Of a stretch of DNA of 35,780 nt, positions 1-8,393 are shown in pieces; positions within the stretch are counted from its first letter, which is position 1, and the number at the start of each line of letters is the position of its first letter. The translations under genes and the position numbers were made by a program. Under the pieces are notes generated by a model. The model was not told where the DNA came from, ran no database searches, and saw only the letters and a program-made list of their open reading frames with translations. Where the stretch lies: NCBI GenBank assembly GCA_021158405.1, contig JAGGUP010000164.1, positions 1 to 35,780 of the forward strand, written 5' to 3'. This DNA is from Bacteroidales bacterium. Lineage in GTDB: Bacteria > Bacteroidota > Bacteroidia > Bacteroidales > UBA12170.

Positions 1-93
1 AGAGCACTAATTATGGTTGTTGGAATTCATAAATGAAAAAAAGATGCAGATTATCAATTATATTTGTTGATAGATTGCAATAAATACTAAACA

Positions 94-133
94 GGTGCAG
101 AGCACCGTTAATCTGAATTGGTGCAGAGCACCG
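94..133. repeat. Two direct copies of a small palindrome
   Basis: GGTGCAGAGCACCG occurs at 94-107 and again at 120-133. Each copy is an inverted repeat (GGTGC-AGA-GCACC), and the two starts are 26 bp apart. They lie just upstream of the first OmpA gene. The window begins with AGAGCACTAAT, which could be the cut end of a third, diverged copy, but that is weak. Inferred to be a dispersed intergenic repeat; a transcription-factor site is the alternative. Confidence 0.7.
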
Positions 134-192
134 ATAATATTTGTTATTCAACCATAAAATCCAAAAACAGTATATTTGTTCAAAACCCGATT

Positions 193-2136
193 ATGAACGT
201 ACGCAAAATATCAATTTCTATATTCCTTTGGTTGATATCATTTATCTTATGGGGGCAGAATCTGCCCACCAAATCAAAAAGAGCAGAAAAATATTTTATT
301 GAGGCAAGAAAAGAATATACTCTTGGCAATTCTGTTCAAGCGGAATTGCTTTTGAAAAAAACAATAAAGATTGACAAGAACTTTTTAGCTGCTTATTTTT
401 TAACTGCTACCATTAAAGAAGAATTAGGATATCCATTAGCTGCCATTGAATACTATAAAAAAGGACTCGCCATAAATCCTGATGCGGCGCCAACCGGGTA
501 CTATTATTTAGCAAAAGTCTATCTTTCACAAGGAATGTATACCGAAGCACAAGTTACTTTTACAAAATGTTTGAGTTTTATAAACATTAGTCCGCGCGTA
601 AGAAAAGAGTCTGAATTTCAATTAAAAAACTGTCTTTTCGCATTGAAAGCCATTCAAAATCCGCTGGCATTTAAACTTAAAAACTTGGGAGTAAATATCA
701 ATACTAAAGAATCAGAATATTTCCCTACACTTACCGTTGATAATCAGTTTCTACTCTTTACCAGAAGAATCTCCAGCCAAAAGAAATACGTTCAGGAAGA
801 TTTTTTTGGAGCTGATAAACTCAACGATAGTTTATGGCAAGAAAGTTTCTCGATGGTGGAGCTCAATACTCCTTTCAACGAAGGTGCGGCAAGTCTTTCT
901 GCAGATGGAAAAACACTCGTTTTTACGGCTTGTGAAAACTATGGAGAATATGGTGATGAACGAAAAGGATATGGAAGTTGCGATTTATTTTTTGCCCGCA
1001 AAATAGGAAATCACTGGAGCAAACCTATTAATATGGGAGCTCCAATTAACACATCGAATTGGGAAAGTCAGCCCTCGCTTTCCGCTAATGGAAAAAGCCT
1101 TTATTTTATCCGAGCCAAAAAAAAATTACAAGGTCATTCTGATATTTACCGTTCCGATTTAGACGAAAATGGGTTTTGGAAAACACCGGTTAAATTAAAC
1201 TCTAACATCAATACCAGCAAAGACGAACTATCTGTTTTTATTCATCCCGACAATCAAACGCTTTATTTTTCTTCTAAGGGACATATCGGAATGGGAGAAA
1301 CAGATATTTATCTTTCGAGATGGAAGGAAGAAACACAAGATTGGGGAGAAGCAATAAATCTTGGCTATCCAATAAATACGTATAAAGATGAAAACAGTAT
1401 CTTGGTCTCTCCTGATGGGAATTTGGCCTATTTTGCTTCTGATCGACCAGAAGGATTTGGAGAATTAGATTTGTATTCTTTTCAATTGCCAAAGCAGCTT
1501 CAACCCGAAAAAATCACTTATTTAAAAGGGAAAGTATTTGATGCTCAGACACAGGAAGTCTTAAGTGCCACATTTGATCTCATTGATATTGAGACTGGAA
1601 AACAGCTGCTTAATTCGGATTCCGATAGTAGTAACGGAAGCTTTTTATTGACTTTGCAACTAGGAAAAAATTATCTGCTTAATGTTTCTCTTCCAGGCTA
1701 TTTATTTTATTCAGATCAGTTTCTTTTGCAAAATGCTTTTAGCAATCAAAAGCCATTTTTAAAAAACATTCCCTTACAACCCATTGGCATCAATCAAAAA
1801 GTGATTTTAAAAAACATCTTTTTCAAAACCGGTCAATCAGAATTGCAAAATAATTCCGAAATTGAATTAGGAAAATTAATCTCATTTTTAAATGATAATC
1901 CAAAAGTGCATATCGAAATTCAAGGACATACAGATACGATCGGAACTGATGAGTATAATTTGAATCTTTCCATCGAACGTGCCAAATCCGTTTATAATTT
2001 CTTAATTGAGCATGAAATTCCAGCAGAGCGATTGAGTTATAAAGGATTAGGTTATCTACAGCCCGTAGAAGAGAACGATACGGAAGAAGGTCGGGCACAA
2101 AATAGACGGACAGAATTTGTAGTTACTCAAATATAA
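193..2136 (+). CDS. OmpA-family outer-membrane protein with TPR and PD40 repeats
   Basis: 647 aa from ATG 193. This start gives a clean signal peptide (MNVRKISISIFLWLISFILWGQ); the open frame extends upstream only into the palindromic repeat, so the longer version is rejected. Domains in order: TPR helices (about 30-160), a beta-propeller of PD40/WD40-like repeats (about 185-440, with repeated S.DG..L.F motifs), a carboxypeptidase-regulatory-like fold (about 455-540), and an OmpA C-terminal peptidoglycan-binding domain (about 541-647, with GHTDTIG and NRRTEFVV). The domain order matches PorE, the T9SS protein of Porphyromonas, but that protein is a lipoprotein and this one has no lipobox Cys, so a PorE role is not claimed. 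Likely periplasmic or outer-membrane-anchored, tethering to peptidoglycan. A paralogue with the same order lies at 28491-30947. Confidence 0.88.
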   Translation: MNVRKISISIFLWLISFILWGQNLPTKSKRAEKYFIEARKEYTLGNSVQAELLLKKTIKIDKNFLAAYFLTATIKEELGYPLAAIEYYKKGLAINPDAAPTGYYYLAKVYLSQGMYTEAQVTFTKCLSFINISPRVRKESEFQLKNCLFALKAIQNPLAFKLKNLGVNINTKESEYFPTLTVDNQFLLFTRRISSQKKYVQEDFFGADKLNDSLWQESFSMVELNTPFNEGAASLSADGKTLVFTACENYGEYGDERKGYGSCDLFFARKIGNHWSKPINMGAPINTSNWESQPSLSANGKSLYFIRAKKKLQGHSDIYRSDLDENGFWKTPVKLNSNINTSKDELSVFIHPDNQTLYFSSKGHIGMGETDIYLSRWKEETQDWGEAINLGYPINTYKDENSILVSPDGNLAYFASDRPEGFGELDLYSFQLPKQLQPEKITYLKGKVFDAQTQEVLSATFDLIDIETGKQLLNSDSDSSNGSFLLTLQLGKNYLLNVSLPGYLFYSDQFLLQNAFSNQKPFLKNIPLQPIGINQKVILKNIFFKTGQSELQNNSEIELGKLISFLNDNPKVHIEIQGHTDTIGTDEYNLNLSIERAKSVYNFLIEHEIPAERLSYKGLGYLQPVEENDTEEGRAQNRRTEFVVTQI

Positions 2137-2156
2137 ATCCCAATTAATTATACACT

Positions 2157-2189
2157 ATTGGATAAATATGGATATTTTAAATACCTTTG
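2157..2189 (+). promoter_or_regulatory. hydE promoter (Bacteroidota type)
   Basis: ATTG at 2157-2160, 21 bp, then TACCTTTG at 2182-2189. This fits the Bacteroidota -33/-7 pattern (TTTG-N19-21-TAnnTTTG) and lies 19 bp before the hydE start codon. Confidence 0.65.
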
Positions 2190-2204
2190 TGAATAATTTA
2201 ACAA
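2187..2204. promoter_or_regulatory. Possible CRP/FNR-family operator at hydE
   Basis: TTGTGA-ATAATT-TAACAA matches 11 of 12 positions of the symmetrical CRP-type consensus TTGTGA-N6-TCACAA. Its left end overlaps the -7 box, so only the right half is independent evidence. A similar box is found at hydG (8355-8372). Confidence 0.4.
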
Positions 2205-2208
2205 TAAA

Positions 2209-3300
2209 ATGACGAGAGTAACTTCTATACTGAATCAACAAAAGTTCTCAAAAGAGGATTTGCTATTTTTATTGAAAACAGAGGGTGATAATCTGAAGCA
2301 TCTCTTTGAAAAAGCCGCTGAAATCAAAAAAGAGAACGTCGGTAATAAAGTATATTTCCGAGGTTTAATAGAATATTCCAATATTTGTTCGAAAGATTGT
2401 TTTTATTGTGGTGTTCGTCGGAGCAACAAAAATATCCAGCGTTATCAATTAAATGATAATGAAGTAATTCAGGCTGCACAATTCGCTTTTGATCAGAGAT
2501 TTGCTTCCTTGGTGATTCAATCAGGAGAACGAAGCAACAAAGCTTTTACTGAGCAAATGGAGAAACTGATTATAGAAATAAAAAAAATAGGGAACAGCGC
2601 TTTAGGAATCACCTTATCTTGTGGGGAACAGAGTATTGAAACTTATAAGCGTTGGTTTGATGCAGGCGCTCATCGCTATTTGCTTCGCATAGAAACCAGT
2701 AATGAAAATCTGTATTATAAGATTCATCCAAAAGATAAAACTCACAATTTTCAGAAGCGAATTCAATCTCTTCACGATTTAAAAGAAGTTGGTTATCAGG
2801 TCGGCACGGGCATTATGATTGGACTTCCCTTTCAAACAATGGAGGACTTAGCCGATGATTTATTATTTTTCAAAAATTTGGATATTGATATGGCCGGAAT
2901 GGGTCCTTATATTGAGCACAAGCAAACACCTCTTTATCAATTCCGTAATACACTCCATCCTCTTAAAGAACGTTTTAAATTAAGCCTAAAAATGATTGCT
3001 TTACTTCGATTAATAATGCCAGATATAAATATAGCTGCCACAACCGCTATGCAAACAATTGACGCTGAAGGACGTGAAAAAGCGTTAATGGTTGGCGCCA
3101 ATGTAATTATGCCAAATTTAACTCCTTTAAAATACCGAGAGGATTATTTGTTATATGAAGACAAACCTTGTATTGACGAAGAAGCTGAGGCTTGTAAGAA
3201 TTGCTTGGAAGCACGTATTCATAGAACAGGAAACTCAATTGCTTACAATGAATGGGGAGATTCACTTCATTTTAAGAAAAGGAGTTCAACATTAAATTAA
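2209..3300 (+). CDS. hydE: [FeFe]-hydrogenase H-cluster radical SAM maturase HydE
   Basis: 363 aa. HydE is a radical SAM enzyme needed, with HydF and HydG, to build the 2Fe subcluster of [FeFe]-hydrogenase in the cytoplasm. The cluster motif CSKDCFYC is visible with Cys60, Cys64 and Cys67, preceded by the typical YFRGLIEYSNIC. Later segments GIMIGLPFQT and GMGPYIEHKQTP are characteristic of HydE, and they distinguish it from biotin synthase and from PylB-like relatives. Length is normal for the family. The start ATG 2209 sits 19 bp behind a good -7 box. The 3' end overlaps the convergent cardiolipin synthase gene by 9 bp. The partner hydG is at 8394; hydF and hydrogenase subunits are not in the window. 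Confidence 0.95.
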   Translation: MTRVTSILNQQKFSKEDLLFLLKTEGDNLKHLFEKAAEIKKENVGNKVYFRGLIEYSNICSKDCFYCGVRRSNKNIQRYQLNDNEVIQAAQFAFDQRFASLVIQSGERSNKAFTEQMEKLIIEIKKIGNSALGITLSCGEQSIETYKRWFDAGAHRYLLRIETSNENLYYKIHPKDKTHNFQKRIQSLHDLKEVGYQVGTGIMIGLPFQTMEDLADDLLFFKNLDIDMAGMGPYIEHKQTPLYQFRNTLHPLKERFKLSLKMIALLRLIMPDINIAATTAMQTIDAEGREKALMVGANVIMPNLTPLKYREDYLLYEDKPCIDEEAEACKNCLEARIHRTGNSIAYNEWGDSLHFKKRSSTLN

Positions 3301-4776
3301 AGGAGAAGTCAATCGTGAAACCGATTCTTTTAATTTATCAAGCAAAGAACGTTTCTTCCATTGTGCTTGTAGAATTTTTCTGGATTGTTGCTTGTCCTTT
3401 TGGAATTGTTTCCTCAATTTTTGATTTACATCTCGATCGTAAATGAGAGCACTAATTTCAAAATTATGATAGAAAGATCGGTAATCGAAATTGGCAGAAC
3501 CTAGCACCGACAAATAATCATCAATCACCATAATCTTTGCATGAATAAATCCGGTTTCATAAAAATACACCCGAATATTAGCGCTTAAAAGATCAGTAAT
3601 ATAAGAGCGAGAACTGTATTGCACCAATCGACTATCCATTCTTCCGGGAAGAATTATTCGCACATCTACTCCACCGGCTGCGGCAGTTTTCAAAGCCATT
3701 AGAATACTTTCATTTGGTACAAAATAAGGCGTGCATATACAAATACTTTTTTGCGCTGAGCTAATAGCTGTAAAATAGGCATTCAGGATATTTTGCGTAG
3801 AAGATTCAGGTCCGCTATTGGCAATTTGTATGTATTTATCTCCTTGAAAATTAATGCTGGGAAAATATTTAGCCGGAGTTTTATCAAACTTATTGGTCAC
3901 AAAATAGCGATCTACCAAGAAAACAGCCTCCAACATTTTTACTGCATCACCATAAATTCGGATATGCGAATCGCGCCAAAATCCCAAATCACCATCACCA
4001 TAAATATATTTATCGGCAATATTTATTCCACCCGTATAACCAATGGCACCATCAATCACAACAATTTTTCGGTGATTACGATAATTGATTTTACTTGTCA
4101 GACGAGGAAAACGAACAGGGCGAAAAATATGTACTTCGGCGCCTGCTTTTCTTAGTGTTTCAATATAGCGATCAGAAAGTGTCCGACTTCCAATTCCATC
4201 TAACATCAGACTTACCTCAACGCCGCTCTTTAAGCGATCGAGCAAAATGCTTTGAATATGATCGGCCACTTCTCCATCTTCAAACAAATAGTACTCTATG
4301 TGAATAAATACTTCTGCAGTTTTTAAATCTTTATACAGCTGATTATATACTTCCTCTCCTTTGTGGTATATTTCGAGTGTATTATTCACAGAAAGAAAGG
4401 AAGAATTCTCATTCAGTAATAATCTGATTAACTTTAAATTAGTGATCACTTGTGGATCGTGAATATCATTTACATTTTGCAAGGCTCTCAATTGAGAATC
4501 ACTAACCTGCCTAATCTTCACCAATTCGCGAATTTTCAATCTCTTAAAAATCCACCTTTTTCGAATGCGTTGGCCAAAGAAAAAATAAAACACCAATCCT
4601 ATATATGGCAACATTACCAAAACTACCACCCAACTCAATGTTGAAGAAGGATTTCGATTTTGAAGCAACGTACGCAAAATAATAAATATCGCTACTATAT
4701 ATATAAATACAATTCCTGAAATAGAAATCCATTTCCAAGCTAAAGTATCCATAAAAAGTAGCTGATGTATTTGCAT
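3292..4776 (-). CDS. cls: Cardiolipin synthase (phospholipase D family)
   Basis: 494 aa. Membrane enzyme that joins two phosphatidylglycerols into cardiolipin. Two N-terminal membrane helices (about 10-35 and 40-65, including the PLDc_N-type LSWVVVLVMLPYIGLVFYFF) precede two PLD domains. Both HKD motifs are intact: NHRKIVVIDG near residue 233 and HAKIMVIDD near residue 410, each followed by the usual G-[GS]-x-N segment. A second ATG eight codons in (4752) starts a protein that begins MDTLAWKW and is an equally good start. Its promoter lies at 4793-4822. The gene converges on hydE with a 9-bp overlap and no room for a terminator between them. Confidence 0.93.
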   Translation of the reverse strand: MQIHQLLFMDTLAWKWISISGIVFIYIVAIFIILRTLLQNRNPSSTLSWVVVLVMLPYIGLVFYFFFGQRIRKRWIFKRLKIRELVKIRQVSDSQLRALQNVNDIHDPQVITNLKLIRLLLNENSSFLSVNNTLEIYHKGEEVYNQLYKDLKTAEVFIHIEYYLFEDGEVADHIQSILLDRLKSGVEVSLMLDGIGSRTLSDRYIETLRKAGAEVHIFRPVRFPRLTSKINYRNHRKIVVIDGAIGYTGGINIADKYIYGDGDLGFWRDSHIRIYGDAVKMLEAVFLVDRYFVTNKFDKTPAKYFPSINFQGDKYIQIANSGPESSTQNILNAYFTAISSAQKSICICTPYFVPNESILMALKTAAAGGVDVRIILPGRMDSRLVQYSSRSYITDLLSANIRVYFYETGFIHAKIMVIDDYLSVLGSANFDYRSFYHNFEISALIYDRDVNQKLRKQFQKDKQQSRKILQAQWKKRSLLDKLKESVSRLTSPLI

Positions 4777-4792
4777 TAATTAAGTTATTGAG

Positions 4793-4822
4793 CTAAGATA
4801 AGTAAAATAGTGCTTTTTCAAA
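4793..4822 (-). promoter_or_regulatory. Promoter of cardiolipin synthase gene
   Basis: On the minus strand TTTG (4822-4819), 18 bp, then TATCTTAG (4800-4793). One base departs from the TAnnTTTG consensus. Transcription would start about 10-15 bp before the first ATG. Confidence 0.45.
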
Positions 4823-4864
4823 CAAGCTTTAGAAAGAATTAACAATAGAAACCACAAATTCAGC

Positions 4865-4872
4865 TAATTTTG
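4865..4872 (+). promoter_or_regulatory. Possible rimO -7 element
   Basis: TAATTTTG matches TAnnTTTG. No good -33 partner is seen. If used, the whole palindromic element at 4886-5048 would be transcribed as the rimO leader. Confidence 0.35.
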
Positions 4873-4885
4873 CATTTTTTATAAA

Positions 4886-5048
4886 GAACTTGTTTAAAGT
4901 TAAAGAGTGATTTCGAGAGTAAACCAATGGTGTCCAGTGACGAATCTCATTTTTTATTGCATAGCCTTGGCTACGGAATCAAAAATAGCTGAAGTCAATG
5001 GCACCAAGGGTTCGCTCGCAGTTTTACTGTTTGACTTTAAACAAGTTC
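4886..5048. repeat. 163-bp imperfect palindromic element (MITE-like)
   Basis: The ends GAACTTGTTTAAAGT (4886-4900) and its exact complement (5034-5048) are a perfect 15-bp inverted repeat. Pairing continues, with mismatches and small gaps, all the way to a perfect centre TAGCC-TT-GGCTA at 4962-4973. By eye about 70% of bases pair across both arms. There is no ORF inside. This is the build of a small non-autonomous mobile element or a large dispersed hairpin; no target-site duplication was clear. It ends 16 bp before the rimO start codon. Confidence 0.8.
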
Positions 5049-5064
5049 AAAGCTTTAAAAATCT

Positions 5065-6378
5065 ATGAAGACTAAGTCTAAAAATAAAACCATCAATATT
5101 ATCACTATGGGATGTAGTAAGAATCTGGTAGATTCTGAACACCTTATGGGACAACTGAGAGCTAATGACCTCAGCGTAGTACACCAGTCGGAAGAACAAA
5201 AAAACGATATTGTCATTATCAATACCTGTGGTTTTATTAACGATGCCAAAGAGGAATCGATAGATATGATTTTGGATGCCGTGGAAGCAAAAAAAACGGG
5301 TGAAGTTGAAAAAGTATATGTTATGGGTTGCCTCTCGGAGCGTTACAAAAAAGAGCTTCCTAAAGAAATTGATGGTGTGGATGGCTTTTATGGAGCTGCC
5401 GATTTACCCAAAATTGTTAGCGATTTAGGCGCTGATTACAAAACCGAACTGGTTGGAGAACGCCTTTTGACAACTCCATCGCATTATGCTTATTTAAAAA
5501 TATCGGAAGGTTGCGATCGTAAATGTTCTTTTTGTGCTATTCCATTGATTCGGGGGAAACATAAATCTGTTCCAAAAGAAGAGCTGCTGATAGAGGCTCA
5601 AAAATTAGCCGACCAAGGCGTTAAAGAGCTGATTTTGATTGCTCAGGATTTAATTTTGTATGGAATTGATCTTTATAAAAAGCAAGCTTTATCAGAATTG
5701 GTAAAAGAGCTTACAAAAATTAAGGGTGTTGAATGGATTCGTTTGCATTATACTTTCCCTACCAATTTCCCGGAAGATGTTTTGGATCTTATTCGAGATG
5801 AACCCAAAGTGACCAATTATATCGATATTCCATTGCAACATATCAACGATCGAATTTTGCGTTCGATGAAACGTGGTCATACAGGGAAAGGAACAAGAGA
5901 ATTGGTTCAATCTATGCGTGACAAAGTTCCGGGAGTCGCCATTCGCACCACTTTTATTGTGGGTTACCCCAATGAAACGGAAGAAGAATTTAATGAGCTT
6001 CTAGATTATGTACGAGAAGCCCGTTTTGAACGTTTGGGTGTATTTACCTATTCGCCGGAAGAAGATACCGCCGCTTTCAAATTAGAAGATAATGTTCCTG
6101 AGGAAATTAAGCAAGAGCGTAAAGAGCAGCTGATGGAACTACAACAAAGTATTTCCGATGAAATAAATCAAAATCGCATTGGTGATCTATACAAAGTGAT
6201 AATCGATCGAAAAGAAGATATTTATTATGTTGGTCGCACGGAATATGATTCGCCTGAAGTTGATAATGAAGTTCTAATTTGTGGAGAACAAGATGATCTT
6301 AAGATCGGGTCTTTTTACACTATTCTAATCACCAAAGCCGACAGCTTCGATTTGTACGGAAAAGTAATGGATAGCTAA
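5065..6378 (+). CDS. rimO: Ribosomal protein S12 methylthiotransferase RimO
   Basis: 437 aa. RimO adds a methylthio group to an aspartate of ribosomal protein S12. The N-terminal MTTase domain carries three cluster cysteines: Cys17 in ITMGCSKNLVDSE, Cys55 in INTCGF, and Cys89 in MGCLSERY. The radical SAM domain follows with CDRKCSFC (Cys150, Cys154, Cys157), then a C-terminal TRAM domain (about 370-437). The MGCSKNLVDSEHLMG opening is typical of RimO; the tRNA-modifying relative MiaB has a different N-terminal signature. Length is normal. A 163-bp palindrome sits immediately upstream, and a spacer rich in hairpins lies downstream. Confidence 0.95.
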   Translation: MKTKSKNKTINIITMGCSKNLVDSEHLMGQLRANDLSVVHQSEEQKNDIVIINTCGFINDAKEESIDMILDAVEAKKTGEVEKVYVMGCLSERYKKELPKEIDGVDGFYGAADLPKIVSDLGADYKTELVGERLLTTPSHYAYLKISEGCDRKCSFCAIPLIRGKHKSVPKEELLIEAQKLADQGVKELILIAQDLILYGIDLYKKQALSELVKELTKIKGVEWIRLHYTFPTNFPEDVLDLIRDEPKVTNYIDIPLQHINDRILRSMKRGHTGKGTRELVQSMRDKVPGVAIRTTFIVGYPNETEEEFNELLDYVREARFERLGVFTYSPEEDTAAFKLEDNVPEEIKQERKEQLMELQQSISDEINQNRIGDLYKVIIDRKEDIYYVGRTEYDSPEVDNEVLICGEQDDLKIGSFYTILITKADSFDLYGKVMDS

Positions 6379-6600
6379 TTGAGATTGTATTAAACATTAA
6401 TAAAACTCCTCGTAGCAAGCTGACGAGGTATCTCAATGGAATCTTGATTTTTTAATACGCATCAAGATGTGTGGAACCGATTCCGGCATGGTCGGAAGAG
6501 CTCAACGATTTAATAAAACCCATGAGATCCCTCGACTATCGCTCGGGATCAGTTCGGCTAAATGATTTTGAAAAATAAAATCATAGTCTCACTGATTTAA
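6379..6600. repeat. Hairpin-rich spacer with dispersed-repeat fragments
   Basis: The 313-bp gap between rimO and the next gene holds several stem-loops in a row. TTGAGAT (6379-6385) pairs with ATCTCAA (6430-6436) around an inner CCTCGT/ACGAGG (6408-6413/6423-6428). ATCTTGAT (6441-6448) pairs with ATCAAGAT (6461-6468). GATCCC and GGGATC flank a TCGACTATCGCTC loop near 6530-6550. ATGATTTT (6562-6569) pairs with AAAATCAT (6577-6584). The first could end rimO transcription, although there is no T-tract directly after it. The GAGATCCCTCGAC...CTCGGGAT segment resembles the repeats at 9850 and 11245. Confidence 0.6.
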
Positions 6601-6654
6601 CTCTTTATAACGAAGATGGAATTTGTTTTCGTTTTCAATTGACAGATAATTTCG

Positions 6655-6662
6655 TAGATTTG
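6655..6662 (+). promoter_or_regulatory. -7 element of dihydrolipoyl dehydrogenase gene
   Basis: TAGATTTG matches TAnnTTTG, 30 bp before the ATG. No well-spaced TTTG is visible upstream. Confidence 0.45.
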
Positions 6663-6692
6663 CATAAAATTAAACCCTAATTTAGAATCAAT

Positions 6693-8084
6693 ATGAATTA
6701 TGATATACTTGTATTAGGCAGTGGACCAGGTGGTTATGTTGCTGCCATCCGCGCATCCCAATTGGGCAAAAAAGTAGCAGTTATTGAGCGAGCAGAATTG
6801 GGCGGAATCTGCCTAAACTGGGGTTGTATTCCAACCAAAGCCTTATTAAAAAGCGCTCAGGTGTATAATTATGCATCTCACGCTAGTAATTATGGAATTA
6901 AAATTGCCGGTGAAATAGAAGCCGATTTTGAAGCCATTGTAAAACGCAGCCGTGGAGTTGCCGAAAATATGAGCAATGGTATTCAATTCTTATTTAAAAA
7001 GAACAAAGTCGATTTAATTCAAGGTTTTGGTAAAATTAAACCCGACAAAAAAATTGATGTAACAGATGCTAATGGTAAAACCAAAGAATATTCCGCTGAT
7101 CATATCATTATTGCTACCGGAGCGCGTTCTCGAGAATTACCTAATTTGCCTATTGACGGTAAAAAAATTATTGGTTACCGCCAAGCAATGACACTCGACA
7201 AACAACCCAAATCGATGGTAGTTGTTGGTTCAGGCGCTATTGGCTCCGAATTTGCCTATTTCTATAATAGTCTGGGCACGAAAGTAACTCTTGTTGAATT
7301 TTTAAACAATATTGTCCCTCTTGAAGACGAAGAAGTTTCTAAACAGTTGGGACGCAGCTTTAAAAAAGCCGGAATGAAAGTAATGGTTTCTAGTGAAGTT
7401 ACTAATGTGGATACCTCAGGAGTTAAATGCCAAGTAACAATCAAAACCAAAAAAGGCGAAGAAAAAATTGAAGCTGATATAGTTCTTTCAGCCGTTGGCA
7501 TTGCTACCAATATAGAAGCTATTGGATTGGAAGAAACCGGAATTGCTACGGAAAGAGGAAAAGTTTTGGTTGATGAATATTTCCATACCAATGTGGATGG
7601 CTATTACGCCATTGGCGATATCATCCCTGGTCCTGCTCTAGCGCATACAGCTTCTCACGAAGGAATTATTTGTGTTGAGAAAATTTCCGGCCACCACCCT
7701 AGCCCGATGAATTATAATAACAATCCCGGTTGCACTTATACAAATCCTGAAGTTGCCAGTGTTGGTTATACAGAAAAAGCGGCTATTGAAGCGGGATATG
7801 AAATTAAAGTCGGCAAATTCCCTTTTAGCGCTTCCGGAAAAGCAAGTGCCGGTGGAAATAAAGAAGGTTTTGTAAAAGTTATTTTCGATGCCAAATATGG
7901 CGAATGGTTAGGATGTCATATGATTGGTGATAATGTAACAGAAATGATTGCAGAAGCCGTTGTCGCTCGAAAACTTGAAACCACAGGACGAGAAATTATA
8001 GAAGCTGTCCATCCTCATCCAACAATGTCGGAAGCTATTATGGAAGCTGTAGCAGCTGCTTATGATGAAGTGATTCATATTTAA
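6693..8084 (+). CDS. lpdA: Dihydrolipoyl dehydrogenase
   Basis: 463 aa. FAD flavoprotein that reoxidises dihydrolipoamide in 2-oxoacid dehydrogenase complexes or the glycine cleavage system, passing electrons to NAD+. Visible features: the N-terminal FAD-binding LGSGPGGYVAAIRA; the redox-active disulfide pair Cys40/Cys45 in GGICLNWGCIPTK; the NAD-binding VVVGSGAIGSEFAYF; the second FAD contact YAIGDI; and the C-terminal catalytic His in HPHPTMSEA. Length is typical. No E1, E2 or glycine-cleavage genes are adjacent, so which complex it serves cannot be told from the context. Confidence 0.94.
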   Translation: MNYDILVLGSGPGGYVAAIRASQLGKKVAVIERAELGGICLNWGCIPTKALLKSAQVYNYASHASNYGIKIAGEIEADFEAIVKRSRGVAENMSNGIQFLFKKNKVDLIQGFGKIKPDKKIDVTDANGKTKEYSADHIIIATGARSRELPNLPIDGKKIIGYRQAMTLDKQPKSMVVVGSGAIGSEFAYFYNSLGTKVTLVEFLNNIVPLEDEEVSKQLGRSFKKAGMKVMVSSEVTNVDTSGVKCQVTIKTKKGEEKIEADIVLSAVGIATNIEAIGLEETGIATERGKVLVDEYFHTNVDGYYAIGDIIPGPALAHTASHEGIICVEKISGHHPSPMNYNNNPGCTYTNPEVASVGYTEKAAIEAGYEIKVGKFPFSASGKASAGGNKEGFVKVIFDAKYGEWLGCHMIGDNVTEMIAEAVVARKLETTGREIIEAVHPHPTMSEAIMEAVAAAYDEVIHI

Positions 8085-8095
8085 TGGATTATAGA

Positions 8096-8128
8096 AGTGA
8101 TACGATGACTTCGAGTCATCGTATCACT
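8096..8128. repeat. Perfect 15-bp-stem palindrome, copy 1
   Basis: AGTGATACGATGACT (8096-8110), loop TCG, then the exact complement (8114-8128). It starts 11 bp after the stop of the upstream gene and may act as a terminator hairpin, but there is no T-run after it. A copy differing only in the loop lies at 21242-21274. The rest of the spacer to 8349 shows nothing recognisable. Confidence 0.85.
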
Positions 8129-8349
8129 AAAACAAACTATATGTTACAATATAATACTGGCTAAACTAAAAGCTCATTCCGTTCACCGACTTCGCAGAAA
8201 AGAATATTTAGGAAATGTTGCTGAAGCCAGCAAAAAACATGATTATTCCGAGCTAAACAAACATTAGAGCTTAATCTATAAGTACTTAATTCTATTTCAA
8301 AATAAATAGGAATATTGATACCAAAATAGTGGAATATTAAAAAAAGATG

Positions 8350-8357
8350 TATCTTTG
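8350..8357 (+). promoter_or_regulatory. hydG -7 element
   Basis: TATCTTTG matches TAnnTTTG, 36 bp before the hydG ATG. Upstream TAGTGG (8327-8332) sits 17 bp away and resembles TATTGG at hydE, but is a poor -33. Confidence 0.5.
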
Positions 8358-8372
8358 TGAATTGATTAACAG
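8355..8372. promoter_or_regulatory. Possible CRP/FNR-family operator at hydG
   Basis: TTGTGA-ATTGAT-TAACAG matches 10 of 12 positions of TTGTGA-N6-TCACAA. It has the same position relative to the -7 box as the box at hydE (2187-2204). Confidence 0.4.
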
Positions 8373-8393
8373 TAGATATTTTTGCATCAAATT

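Noticed and set aside
118-192. Longer TTG start for the first OmpA gene
   Set aside because: It begins inside the GGTGC palindrome repeat and would hide the signal peptide at ATG 193.
3793-4644. Plus-strand open frames inside the cardiolipin synthase region
   Set aside because: They lie antisense to a well-conserved gene with intact HKD motifs, and their translations show no domain or start signal.
8096-8128. Palindrome as a classical rho-independent terminator
   Set aside because: The stem is strong but no T-run follows, and an identical-arm copy stands in another spacer, so a dispersed repeat explains it better.
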